The notes under the pieces are model-generated. The model saw nothing but the letters and a program-made list of their open reading frames with translations, searched no databases and was not told where the DNA came from. From Mycolicibacterium sp. GF69 (GTDB taxonomy: Bacteria; Actinomycetota; Actinomycetes; Mycobacteriales; Mycobacteriaceae), in assembly GCF_003284965.1 (NCBI RefSeq), contig NZ_QMEW01000006.1:159288-223287 (forward strand): DNA of 64,000 nt, written 5' to 3'. A program made the translations under genes and the position numbers. Shown piece after piece: positions 17,781 to 25,647 of the stretch; the stretch's first letter is position 1; each line of letters opens with the position of its first letter.

Positions 17781-18653
17781 CTACTCGGGCTCGGGCACGT
17801 GGAAATGCTCGTCACGCAACCGGAACGCTTCCTTCGTGCCGTGCTGGGCACGGGTCTTGACGAAGTTGAACTCACCCTCGGCGAACTGCAGGTTCGTCCC
17901 GTAGGCGTGGAGCAGGTAGCTCGCCACTTCCTCACCCTGGTAGGCCTGGCTCTGCTCGACGAGCCGGAACGCCTCCTTGGCGATCACGACGCCGTCGGCG
18001 GGCATCTTGGCGGCCTTCTCGGCCCAGTACCGGGCCCTGGCCGGGACCGCTGCGGCGTCACAGGTGTCGGTGAACACGCCCAGGTGTTCGACGGCGCCCG
18101 CCTCGATGATGTCGCCGGTCAGCAGCAGGCGGCGCGCGAGCACCGGGCCCAACCGGTGGAAAAACATGTGCAGGCTGCCCAGCGCCGGGCCGAGGAACCG
18201 CGTGGCGGGCATGCCGATTTTGGTGTCGCGGGCGATCACCGAGATATCGGTCATCAACGCCATCTCGAAGCCGCCGCCGAGCGCGTACCCACTGATCTCG
18301 CCCACCGTGACCTTCGGGAAGCCCATGAAGTTGTGGTAGAAGCCGAACGAATTGCGGTCCACGGTCAATCGCCGCCGTTGGCTGGGGCGCCTCTTGGCTT
18401 GCGGCGCGTCTTTCTCGCCATACCAGCCGTAAGCGTTGTTCATATCGGCCCCGGTGCTGAAGACGCCGTCGGCGCCACGCAGCAGCACCACCGTGATGTC
18501 GTCGTCATCGGCGACCTGATCGAGATAGCGGCCGATCGCAGTGCGCATCGCCGCGTCGTAGGAGTTGCGCTGAGCCGGGTTGTTGAAGGTGATCGTCGCG
18601 ATCCGCTTCTCGCGGTCGACGTCGAACAGCACGCGGTCATCGGCGGTGGTCAT
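17781..18653 (-). CDS. Enoyl-CoA hydratase/isomerase (crotonase) family protein
   Basis: 290-residue crotonase-fold protein. The oxyanion and CoA region FSTGADMNNAYGW and the GYALGGGFEMALMTD block are clear. The Glu144 equivalent is present (GGFE), while the Glu164 position is Ala in IGMPATRFLG, so only one of the two hydratase acids remains. A basic insertion (KDAPQAKRRPSQRRR) follows the first motif. It lies 9 bp downstream of the GntR gene on the same strand and is probably co-transcribed with it. Confidence 0.86.
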   Translation of the reverse strand: MTTADDRVLFDVDREKRIATITFNNPAQRNSYDAAMRTAIGRYLDQVADDDDITVVLLRGADGVFSTGADMNNAYGWYGEKDAPQAKRRPSQRRRLTVDRNSFGFYHNFMGFPKVTVGEISGYALGGGFEMALMTDISVIARDTKIGMPATRFLGPALGSLHMFFHRLGPVLARRLLLTGDIIEAGAVEHLGVFTDTCDAAAVPARARYWAEKAAKMPADGVVIAKEAFRLVEQSQAYQGEEVASYLLHAYGTNLQFAEGEFNFVKTRAQHGTKEAFRLRDEHFHVPEPE

Positions 18654-18662
18654 GGGGTGTCC

Positions 18663-19466
18663 TCACTGCAGATCGGAAATCAGCTTGGCCTCGATGGTTC
18701 TGTCCGTTCCGACCGCGAGCGTGTTGCGCCGCGCGGCCGCCAGGTGGTCGGTGGCCAACCGCGCCGCGCGGGTCTGGTTGCCGTCGCGGATGGCGTCGAG
18801 CAGGCGTTGGTGATCGCGTAACGCGGCCCGCATCGTCTTGTCGTTCATCGTCTTGTCGCTCATCGTCTTGTCGCTCACGGGGTCGGCGCCCGTCTCGTCG
18901 CCCCATACGGAGGATTCGTGTGCCGACCAGATCAGCTCGAGGGAACCGATCAGCAGGATCATCGGCTCGTTGCCACACCGGGACACGACCGTCTCGTGAA
19001 ATCGCCTGGCGTTGGGCACGTATCGCGACGGGTCGTCGAATTCGTCGAGCTGCCTTTTTATCTCGTCTTCGAGGTAAGGCACGACCTCGGTCAAGCGGTC
19101 GTCGCGGGCGGCGCACATGCTCGCGCAGATCGGCTCGAGGTGCAGCAGCGCGCCGCTGACATCCGCCGGTGTGGCCGAGCGGCTCTGCAACACCATGCTG
19201 ATCATGTGCGCGGTCCGGTCCGCCGACGGCAGGTGCACGACGGCACCACCCATGTTGCCGCGGCGCACCGAAATCAGGCCGTCCGTCTCCAGAATGTGGA
19301 TCGCTTCCCGCAAGGCGGGCGGGCTGACCCCGAACTCGGCGAGCAGGCCGTCCTGGGACGGCAGTACGTCGCCCTCCTTGAGCCGTCCGGACAGGATGTC
19401 GTCTCTCAGCCGCGCTGCGACGATCTCGGCTACCCGCGGTTGACGAATCCGGTGCACGCTGGTCAT
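18663..19466 (-). CDS. GntR family (FadR/FCD subfamily) transcriptional regulator
   Basis: 267-residue regulator with an N-terminal winged helix (GDVLPSQDGLLAEFGVSPPALREAIHILE at about residues 32-60) and a C-terminal FCD-type all-helical ligand domain (LEPICASMCAARDD). An internal 15-bp tandem triplication at 18831-18875 encodes three copies of (S/N)DKTM between helices of the ligand domain. The start ATG 19466 overlaps the stop of the hotdog gene by 4 bp. A 20-bp near-perfect palindrome at 20192-20211, in the divergent promoter serving this operon and the crotonase/ligase operon, has the TNGT-ACNA core of GntR operators and is the likely target. Confidence 0.88.
   Translation of the reverse strand: MTSVHRIRQPRVAEIVAARLRDDILSGRLKEGDVLPSQDGLLAEFGVSPPALREAIHILETDGLISVRRGNMGGAVVHLPSADRTAHMISMVLQSRSATPADVSGALLHLEPICASMCAARDDRLTEVVPYLEDEIKRQLDEFDDPSRYVPNARRFHETVVSRCGNEPMILLIGSLELIWSAHESSVWGDETGADPVSDKTMSDKTMNDKTMRAALRDHQRLLDAIRDGNQTRAARLATDHLAAARRNTLAVGTDRTIEAKLISDLQ
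18831..18875 (-). repeat. 15-bp in-frame tandem triplication in the GntR gene
   Basis: Three direct copies of a 15-bp unit (CATCGTCTTGTCGYT on the plus strand) at 18831, 18846 and 18861. They encode SDKTM, SDKTM and NDKTM in the GntR ligand domain. The copies differ at one base only, which suggests a recent slippage expansion. Confidence 0.85.
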
Positions 19467-20113
19467 CTGGCTCGGCGTTTCCCGAAGTCGAACACCGACA
19501 ACCGGTCCGGCGAGGACGCCGACGTCTTGAACTCACCGGTGCACAACACCTCGCCGTCGAGTAGCAGTCGGGCCGTCGACGTGACGCGTCCGTCGGACTC
19601 CACGCGCGCGACGTCGAACGCCAGCTCGGTCAGGATCGGCGTCGGCCTGCGGAAGGTGACGGTCAGCGAACGGGTCTTGCCGGTTCGCCCCGTGGCGCAA
19701 CTCTGGTGTTGGGTCACGCAATCGAAGAACACCGCGAGAAAGCCGCCGTTGACCAGACCCGGCGGACCTTCGAACAGCACTGGAAACGTGACCCGGCCCG
19801 AAGCGGAGTCGGCGCCGAGTTCGTCGAAGGCGTACTCGGGGAAGGCCGGGTTGTATGCCCCGATATCGAAGGCGTGATCCAGGTACACCCGCTGCGACTC
19901 GGCGGCAGCCGGACCGATGCGCGGAGTCGGGTCCGGCGGGGCCGCGGCCGTGAGGTCGCGTTCCCATTCGTCGATCTGCCGCAGCATCACATCGACGGTG
20001 GGATGGTCGTGTTCCAGCGACAACAGCAGCCCGCTCAGCCGGCGGATGGCGCCCGCCGCAGCGACGGTCTGCTCCAGCGGCTGTTCACCGAAGCTGGGCG
20101 TGTTCTGCGCCAT
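19463..20113 (-). CDS. Hotdog-fold thioesterase-like protein
   Basis: 216-residue protein with an N-terminal helical region (about residues 1-75) and a PaaI/4HBT-like hotdog domain. The domain shows VTFPVLFEGPPGLVNGGFLAVFFDCVTQHQS, where the Gly-Gly turn and the long central helix are typical. The following strand is TRSLTVTFRRPTPILTE. It would act on acyl-CoA, releasing CoA or binding the ester. It is first in the leftward operon and coupled by ATGA to the GntR gene. Its start faces the crotonase at 20257 across a 143-bp region holding two palindromes. Confidence 0.8.
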   Translation of the reverse strand: MAQNTPSFGEQPLEQTVAAAGAIRRLSGLLLSLEHDHPTVDVMLRQIDEWERDLTAAAPPDPTPRIGPAAAESQRVYLDHAFDIGAYNPAFPEYAFDELGADSASGRVTFPVLFEGPPGLVNGGFLAVFFDCVTQHQSCATGRTGKTRSLTVTFRRPTPILTELAFDVARVESDGRVTSTARLLLDGEVLCTGEFKTSASSPDRLSVFDFGKRRAR

Positions 20114-20191
20114 CCGTGCCCCTCCCGTCGGCAGCCCTGGCCCTGCGTAACTCGGCCTTGTGTAACTCGGCCCTTGTGTAACTCTGTCCTT

Positions 20192-20211
20192 GCTAACTTG
20201 TACAAGATAGC
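20192..20211. promoter_or_regulatory. 20-bp near-perfect palindrome, putative GntR operator
   Basis: GCTA-A-CTTGTACAAG-A-TAGC is symmetrical at all but one pair of positions, with a perfect 10-bp core CTTGTACAAG. It lies in the divergent promoter between the hotdog/GntR operon and the crotonase/ligase operon. The core fits the TNGT-N(0-3)-ACNA pattern of FadR-type GntR sites, so control by the adjacent GntR is likely. Confidence 0.6.
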
Positions 20212-20214
20212 AAT

Positions 20215-20231
20215 ACTGTATGTCTAACCGT
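20215..20231. promoter_or_regulatory. 17-bp operator-like site of the 7-3-7 family
   Basis: ACTGTAT-GTC-TAACCGT matches the perfect palindrome at 1751 at 12 of 17 positions. It begins 4 bp after the 20-bp GntR-like palindrome and 26 bp before the crotonase start. The two sites next to each other suggest dual control of the operon that follows. Confidence 0.5.
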
Positions 20232-20256
20232 ATAGCTCGAGATTGGCGGATTCAAG

Positions 20257-21063
20257 GTGACCGATGCGGCTGACGACGGCGTGGTCGAGACATCGCGCGA
20301 CGGCGCGATCCTGCGCATCACGCTGAGCCGCCCCGCGCGGCGAAACGCGTTGAGCCGCAGCATGACCGACGAGCTCGTGGCGACGCTGACCGCTGCGGCC
20401 ACCGACGACTCGCTGCGCGCGGTACACATCCGCGGCGGCGGATCGGATTTCTGTGCGGGCGTCGACTGGGTGGCGTCCAACGCAGGCGGTCAGCGCCCCC
20501 GGACCGGAGATATCGTCCGGCGTCAGCCCCACACCGCGCACCGGGTGGTCGAACTCGTGCACACGCTGCACCTGCCGGTTGTGTGCACGGTGCGCGGCTG
20601 GGCGGCGGCGCTCGGCTGCAACCTGGCGCTGGCGGCCGACTTCACCGTCGCCGCCGACGACGCTGTGTTCTGGGAACCGTTCCTCGGTCGCGGCTTCAGC
20701 CCCGATTCGGGCTCGACCTGGCTGCTGCCCCGGCTCGTCGGACTGGCGCGCGCCAAACGGATGCTGCTGCTGGGCGAGAAGGTCAGCGGCGCCGATGCGG
20801 CGCAGTGGGGTCTCATTCACGCCGCGGTCCCCGAGACCGAATTGGCCGCGGCGAGCGATGAACTCGTCGAACGGCTGGCGTCGGGGCCAACCGTCGCGAT
20901 GGGCCTGGCCAAACAATCCATACACTACGCCCAACACGCGTCACTTTCCGACGCCATGGACAGGGAGCTCTACAACGTCGAGTTATCCTGCCGGACCACC
21001 GATTTCAAAGAAGGACTGGCGGCGTTCCGCGACAAGCGCCCGCCGGAATTCCAAGGGCGCTGA
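20257..21063 (+). CDS. Enoyl-CoA hydratase/isomerase family protein (first of three in tandem)
   Basis: 268-residue crotonase-fold protein. FCAGVDWVAS forms the first oxyanion region and WAAALGCNLALAADF the second. At the rat ECH Glu144 position there is Asn (GCN). Near Glu164 the sequence is FWEPFLGRGFSPDSG, with Phe at the aligned site and an Asp nearby, so the standard hydratase pair is absent. Isomerase, hydrolase or lyase chemistry is more likely than simple hydration. The GTG start follows CAAGG. It is the first gene of a six-gene run of three crotonases and three ligases. Confidence 0.86.
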   Translation: MTDAADDGVVETSRDGAILRITLSRPARRNALSRSMTDELVATLTAAATDDSLRAVHIRGGGSDFCAGVDWVASNAGGQRPRTGDIVRRQPHTAHRVVELVHTLHLPVVCTVRGWAAALGCNLALAADFTVAADDAVFWEPFLGRGFSPDSGSTWLLPRLVGLARAKRMLLLGEKVSGADAAQWGLIHAAVPETELAAASDELVERLASGPTVAMGLAKQSIHYAQHASLSDAMDRELYNVELSCRTTDFKEGLAAFRDKRPPEFQGR

Positions 21064-21079
21064 CGAATAGGAACGGAAA

Positions 21080-21889
21080 ATGTCAACCACCTTTGACGAC
21101 ATCACCTACGACGTCGACGGGCACACGGCCACGATCACGTTGAACCGACCGAACGCGCTCAACGCGCTGAGCCCGCACATGATCACCGAACTGCGCGCCG
21201 CCTACGACGAGGCCGAGAACAACGACGACATCTGGATCACGATCGTGACGGGTACGGGTCGGGCGTTTTGCACCGGCGCCGACGTCGGTGAGATCCCCGA
21301 GGACGGCAGGGTGATCTACGAGCGCCCCTACCTGTCCACCTACGACCAGTGGGAAGCTCCACAGGAGGGCACTCCCCCGTTTCGGCGGATGGCCAAACCG
21401 GTCCTCACCGCGGTCAACGGATTGTGTTGCGGCGCCGGGCTGGACTGGATCACCACCGGCGACATCGCGATCGCCTCGGACAAGGCCACCTTCTTCGACC
21501 CGCACGTGAGCATCGGACTGGTCGCCGGCCGTGAGATGGTCCGACTGGCCCGGATCCTGCCCCGCAACATCGCGCTGCGGATGGCGCTGATGGGCAAGCA
21601 CGAACGCATGAGCGCCCAGCGGGCCTACGAACTGGGCATGATCAGCGAAGTCGTCGAGCACGACCGGCTGCTCGAACGCGCCCACGAGATCGCCGGCATC
21701 GTGAACTCCAATGCCCCGTTGGCGGTCCGGGGCACCCGGCTGGCCATCCACAAGACGCTCGATCTTCCACTGCACGAGGCGGAGATCCTCGCCGAGACGT
21801 TCCGCGAGCGGGTGGTGCGCACCGACGATGCCGCCGAAGGTCCGAAGGCGTTCATGGAGAAGCGTGCTCCGAACTGGCAGTGCCGGTGA
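21080..21889 (+). CDS. Enoyl-CoA hydratase/isomerase family protein (second of three)
   Basis: 269-residue crotonase-fold protein starting 16 bp after its neighbour. Landmarks are TLNRPNALNALS, FCTGADVGEIPEDG and NGLCCGAGLDWITTGDIA. The Glu144 position is Asp (AGLD) and the Glu164 position is His (FFDPHVSIG), a pattern shared with the next protein (FFDSHVSAG). The conserved FFDxHVSxG suggests that the two are close paralogues with altered catalysis. The C-terminal EGPKAFMEKRAPNW is family-typical. Confidence 0.88.
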   Translation: MSTTFDDITYDVDGHTATITLNRPNALNALSPHMITELRAAYDEAENNDDIWITIVTGTGRAFCTGADVGEIPEDGRVIYERPYLSTYDQWEAPQEGTPPFRRMAKPVLTAVNGLCCGAGLDWITTGDIAIASDKATFFDPHVSIGLVAGREMVRLARILPRNIALRMALMGKHERMSAQRAYELGMISEVVEHDRLLERAHEIAGIVNSNAPLAVRGTRLAIHKTLDLPLHEAEILAETFRERVVRTDDAAEGPKAFMEKRAPNWQCR

Positions 21890-22680
21890 CCATGCCGACT
21901 CCGTTCGAGACCCTCCTCGTCGACGTGGACGCCGCCGATCACGTCGCAACCATCACTCTGAACCGCCCGGAGTCGCTCAACGCGTTCAACCGCACGATGT
22001 GCGAGGAGATGTCGCGGGCCTGGCAACTCGTCAAGATGGACGACACCGTCAACGCGGTAGTGCTGCGGTCCGCGGGCGAACGGGCGTTCTGCGCCGGACT
22101 GGACATCAAGACGCCGTACGGCCAGCCCGACAACATCTGGAACCACGAGGATCCGGGCGAGCACCTGAGCCCCAAGTGGCAGAAGATGTGGAAGCCCGTG
22201 ATCTGCGCGGTGCAGGGCATGTGCACCGCAGGGGCGTTCTACTTCCTCAACGAAGCCGACGTGGTGATCTGTGCGCAGGACGCCACGTTCTTCGACTCGC
22301 ACGTCAGCGCCGGCCTGGTCTGCGCGCTGGAACCGGTCGGGTTGATGCGCCGAGTCGGCCTCGCCCAGGCGCTGCGAATCGCCTTGATGGGCAACGATGA
22401 ACGCGTCAGCGCGGCCACCGCACTGCAGATCGGCTTGGTGACCGAAGTCGTGCCCGCCGAACACCTTTGGGCGCGTGCACATCAACTCGCTGCCGGCATC
22501 GCCGCCAAACCACCGGCGGCGACCCAGGGCACCGTCAAGGCGATCTGGGAGTCGTTGGAGAAGCCGTACCGCGCTGCGATGGAGCAGAACCTGATCTACA
22601 CCCGGTTGGGGAACCCGCTGGGCCAGGCCGAACTGGCCGCTGGGCCCGCGACGCCGCGCTCGGCGCCGAGGATCCGTTGA
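21886..22680 (+). CDS. Enoyl-CoA hydratase/isomerase family protein (third of three)
   Basis: About 264-residue crotonase-fold protein. GTG 21886 overlaps the previous stop as GTGA; ATG 21892 is an equally possible start. Motifs are TLNRPESLNAFN, FCAGLDIKTPYG and GMCTAGAFYFLNEADVV. The Glu144 position is Tyr and the Glu164 position is His in FFDSHVSAG, so canonical hydratase residues are lost. It is paralogous to the preceding gene product. Its stop TGA shares a base with the ATG of the first ligase. Confidence 0.86.
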   Translation: MTMPTPFETLLVDVDAADHVATITLNRPESLNAFNRTMCEEMSRAWQLVKMDDTVNAVVLRSAGERAFCAGLDIKTPYGQPDNIWNHEDPGEHLSPKWQKMWKPVICAVQGMCTAGAFYFLNEADVVICAQDATFFDSHVSAGLVCALEPVGLMRRVGLAQALRIALMGNDERVSAATALQIGLVTEVVPAEHLWARAHQLAAGIAAKPPAATQGTVKAIWESLEKPYRAAMEQNLIYTRLGNPLGQAELAAGPATPRSAPRIR

Positions 22681-24146
22681 TGGCCGATAATCCGCTCAGC
22701 CGCCGCATCCGAGACGTCCTCGCGTTGGACCCGGACGCACCGGCGATCGAATTCGACGGCGCGTGGAGCACCTGGGGTCAGGTCGCCGACCTCGCAGAGC
22801 AGGTCCACCAGGTGGGGGTCGCGGGTCGTCAGGTGGGAATGCTGTTGCGCAACACGCCTGCCCACGTGGCAAGCCTGCTCGGGGTGCTACTCGGGGGCGG
22901 CACCGTCGTGGTCGTCAATCCCGCGCGCGGTGACGATCGCATCCGTGCCGACCTCGGCGCACTCGCCCTGCCGCTGACCATCGGCGAACACCACGACGTG
23001 ACCCGGCTCGTGAGCACACCGAATACCGCTACGGTCGCGATCTCGGCGATCTCCGACCCCATCCGCACGACGACCACCGACTTACCGGCTCCCGGACAGA
23101 GCCGCGCCGGTGTCGCGGTGCGGATGCTCACCAGCGGCACCACCGGACCACCGAAGCGGATCGACCTCACCTACGACATGTTGGCGCACAGCGTGCTCGG
23201 CCAGGGTTTCGCCGACGCCGCACCACCGAGCGAACTGCGCAACGGCGTGGCGATTGTCAACGCCCCGCTCGTGCACATCGGCGGGGTGTTCCGCGTCCTG
23301 CAATGCGTTTGCGAGGGCAGGTCCTTCGCCCTGCTCGACCGCTTCGAGCTGAATCGCTGGGCCGACGCGGTGCGCCGCCACCGACCGCGGGCGGTGTCCC
23401 TGGTGCCCGCCGCGCTGCGCACCGTGCTGCACTCGGAGCTCACCCGTGACGACCTGGCCGGCATCCGCGCCGTCACCTCGGGCACCGCGCCGCTGTCCGC
23501 CGAGGACGCCGACGCGTTCACCGAGAAGTTCGGCATTCCGGTGCTGACCTCCTACGCTGCAACGGAATTCGGCGGCGGTGTCGCAGGCTGGACACTACCG
23601 GACTACGAGAAGCACTGGCAGGAAAAGCGCGGCAGCGTCGGCCGGGCCAGCCTCGGCGCGCAACTGCGGGTGGTCGGCGACGACGGCCAACCGCTCGGCG
23701 TCGACGAGGTCGGCCTGCTGGAGGTCAAGCCCGGACAGCTGGGCCCTGCGGCGGACTGGATGCGCACGACCGACATGGCGCGCATCGACGCCGACGGGTT
23801 CGTGTGGATCCTCGGACGCGCCGACCAGGCGATCATCCGTGGCGGATTCAAGGTGATGCCCGACGACGTGCGCGCGGCGCTAGAAGCCCACCCCGCTGTG
23901 CACAGCGCAGCCGTGGTCGCCCGCCCTGATGATCGGCTCGGTGAGACACCGGTGGCGATGGTGGAACTGCGCGAGCCGGTGGAGGTCGCGACACTCGAAA
24001 CGTTTCTGCGGGATCGCCTGGCCCGCTACGAGATTCCCACCGATATCGCGGTCGTCGACCAGATGCCGTGCACGCCCTCGGGCAAACCCGACCTGGGCGC
24101 GGTCCGGCGGCACTTCAACGCCGAAGCCACCGTCGAGCATGCCTGA
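22680..24146 (+). CDS. AMP-binding acyl-CoA synthetase (first of three in tandem)
   Basis: 488-residue adenylate-forming enzyme, coupled by TGATG to the crotonase. The P-loop reads TSGTTGPPKRID, in which the usual Gly after Lys is Arg. Later signatures are TSYAATEFGGG for the adenine site, TTDMARIDADG, and the C-terminal catalytic Lys in TPSGKPDLG. At 488 residues it is shorter than long-chain FadD proteins and nearer to benzoate/short-acid ligases. It probably activates a pathway acid. A truncated or altered specificity compared with its two neighbours is possible. Confidence 0.88.
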   Translation: MADNPLSRRIRDVLALDPDAPAIEFDGAWSTWGQVADLAEQVHQVGVAGRQVGMLLRNTPAHVASLLGVLLGGGTVVVVNPARGDDRIRADLGALALPLTIGEHHDVTRLVSTPNTATVAISAISDPIRTTTTDLPAPGQSRAGVAVRMLTSGTTGPPKRIDLTYDMLAHSVLGQGFADAAPPSELRNGVAIVNAPLVHIGGVFRVLQCVCEGRSFALLDRFELNRWADAVRRHRPRAVSLVPAALRTVLHSELTRDDLAGIRAVTSGTAPLSAEDADAFTEKFGIPVLTSYAATEFGGGVAGWTLPDYEKHWQEKRGSVGRASLGAQLRVVGDDGQPLGVDEVGLLEVKPGQLGPAADWMRTTDMARIDADGFVWILGRADQAIIRGGFKVMPDDVRAALEAHPAVHSAAVVARPDDRLGETPVAMVELREPVEVATLETFLRDRLARYEIPTDIAVVDQMPCTPSGKPDLGAVRRHFNAEATVEHA

Positions 24147-25647
24147 ACGCACCGTCGGCGCCGTCCTGCGCGCACAGGCGACTGTGCGCGGCGATCATCC
24201 GCTGCTGATCTGCGACGCCGACCGGCTCAGCTACGCCGACGCCGAACGACGCTCGGCTCGGCTGGCCCGCGGACTCGTCGCGCTCGGTGCGGGCAAGGGC
24301 ACCCACGTCGGCGTGCTGTACCCGAACGGGTCGGCGTTCGTCGTCGCGATGCTGGCCGCCGCGCGGATCGGCGCCATTGTCGTCCCGATCTCGACGCTGG
24401 CAAGCGCACCGGAGATGCGTGCACAGCTGGCCCACGCGGATGTCGAAATCCTGTTGGCGACGGCGTCTTTCCGCTCGCATGACTATCGACAGCGGCTGAC
24501 CGACGTCGGGGAGCTTGCGCTGCAGCGCCATGTGCTCATCGACACCGAGCCGACGGCGTTGGCAGATCCCGTACTGCTGAGTGCGCTCGAGGACGACGTC
24601 GCACCGTGCGACGAGCTGGCGATCGTCTACACCTCCGGCTCGACCAGCGCACCCAAGGGCGTCGTGCACACCCACGCCGGGCTGTTGGAGCACCAGGTGG
24701 TCCTCAACGAGATCCGCGGGCTGGCAGCGGAGGACAAGTTGTTCAGCAATTCGCCGTTCTTCTGGATCGGCGGGTTCGCATACTCGGCGCTGGCGACACT
24801 GCTGGCCGGCGCAACGCTGTTGTGTTCCAACGCGGCCGATGCCGGTGACACCCTCGACCTGCTCGAGGCCGAGAAGCCGACGATGACGAACGGGTTCGTG
24901 GCAGGCATCGCGCACCTGGCCCGCCATCGGAGCCTGCCGCGGCGCGACCTGGCGACGATCAGGCGGGGCAACCTGTATCCGATCATGGCACCCGACGTCC
25001 GTCCGGCAGACCCGGAACTGCGCCACACCATGCTCGGCATGACCGAGGCCGGCAGCGTAATCCTCGCCAGCGCCGACGAATCCGATCAGCCCGAGCATCG
25101 GCGCGGTTCGTTCGGCAAGCCGGTGCCTGGGTTCGACGTCAAGGTCGTCGACCCCGAACCCGGGCTGCCTGTCGCCGTCGGTGACGTCGGCGAGCTGTGC
25201 GCCCGCGGACCGTTCATGATGCAGCGGTACCACAAACGCAGCCGTGAGGAGTGCTTCGACCCCGACGGTTGGTTTCACACCGGCGATCTCGTCCGCACCG
25301 ACACCGACGGTTTCTTCTACTTCGTCGGTCGCCGCGGCGCCATGATCAAGACCGCGGGCGCCAACGTCTCACCGGCCGAGGTGGAACGGGTGATCGCCAA
25401 GGTGACCGGCGCCGTCGCCCATGTGATCGGCCTGCCCGACGCCGAACGCGGTCAGCTCGTGGCCGCCGTCATCGCGCTCGAGGACGGGATGAGCTTCGAC
25501 GCGGAGACGTGCCGCGAGCGACTCAGGTCCGAGTTGTCGGCGTACAAGGTCCCCCGCAGATTCGCCGCTGTGCCGAGTTCGCGAATCCCCGTGCTGTCCA
25601 GCGGAAAAGTCGATGTGTCCCGGTTGGCCGAGGTGTTCGATGTCTGA
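24139..25647 (+). CDS. AMP-binding acyl-CoA synthetase (second of three)
   Basis: 502-residue adenylate-forming enzyme. ATG 24139 overlaps the preceding gene by 8 bp. The P-loop TSGSTSAPKGVVH, the LGMTEAGSV adenine-site region, the WFHTGDLV hinge and the C-terminal VLSSGKVDVS Lys are intact. It resembles the third ligase downstream more than the first: both contain a SPFFWIGGFAYSALATLLAGAT or PFFWVGGFGSGILSTLLAGAT block. The two probably arose by duplication. The acid substrate is unknown. Confidence 0.89.
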   Translation: MPERTVGAVLRAQATVRGDHPLLICDADRLSYADAERRSARLARGLVALGAGKGTHVGVLYPNGSAFVVAMLAAARIGAIVVPISTLASAPEMRAQLAHADVEILLATASFRSHDYRQRLTDVGELALQRHVLIDTEPTALADPVLLSALEDDVAPCDELAIVYTSGSTSAPKGVVHTHAGLLEHQVVLNEIRGLAAEDKLFSNSPFFWIGGFAYSALATLLAGATLLCSNAADAGDTLDLLEAEKPTMTNGFVAGIAHLARHRSLPRRDLATIRRGNLYPIMAPDVRPADPELRHTMLGMTEAGSVILASADESDQPEHRRGSFGKPVPGFDVKVVDPEPGLPVAVGDVGELCARGPFMMQRYHKRSREECFDPDGWFHTGDLVRTDTDGFFYFVGRRGAMIKTAGANVSPAEVERVIAKVTGAVAHVIGLPDAERGQLVAAVIALEDGMSFDAETCRERLRSELSAYKVPRRFAAVPSSRIPVLSSGKVDVSRLAEVFDV

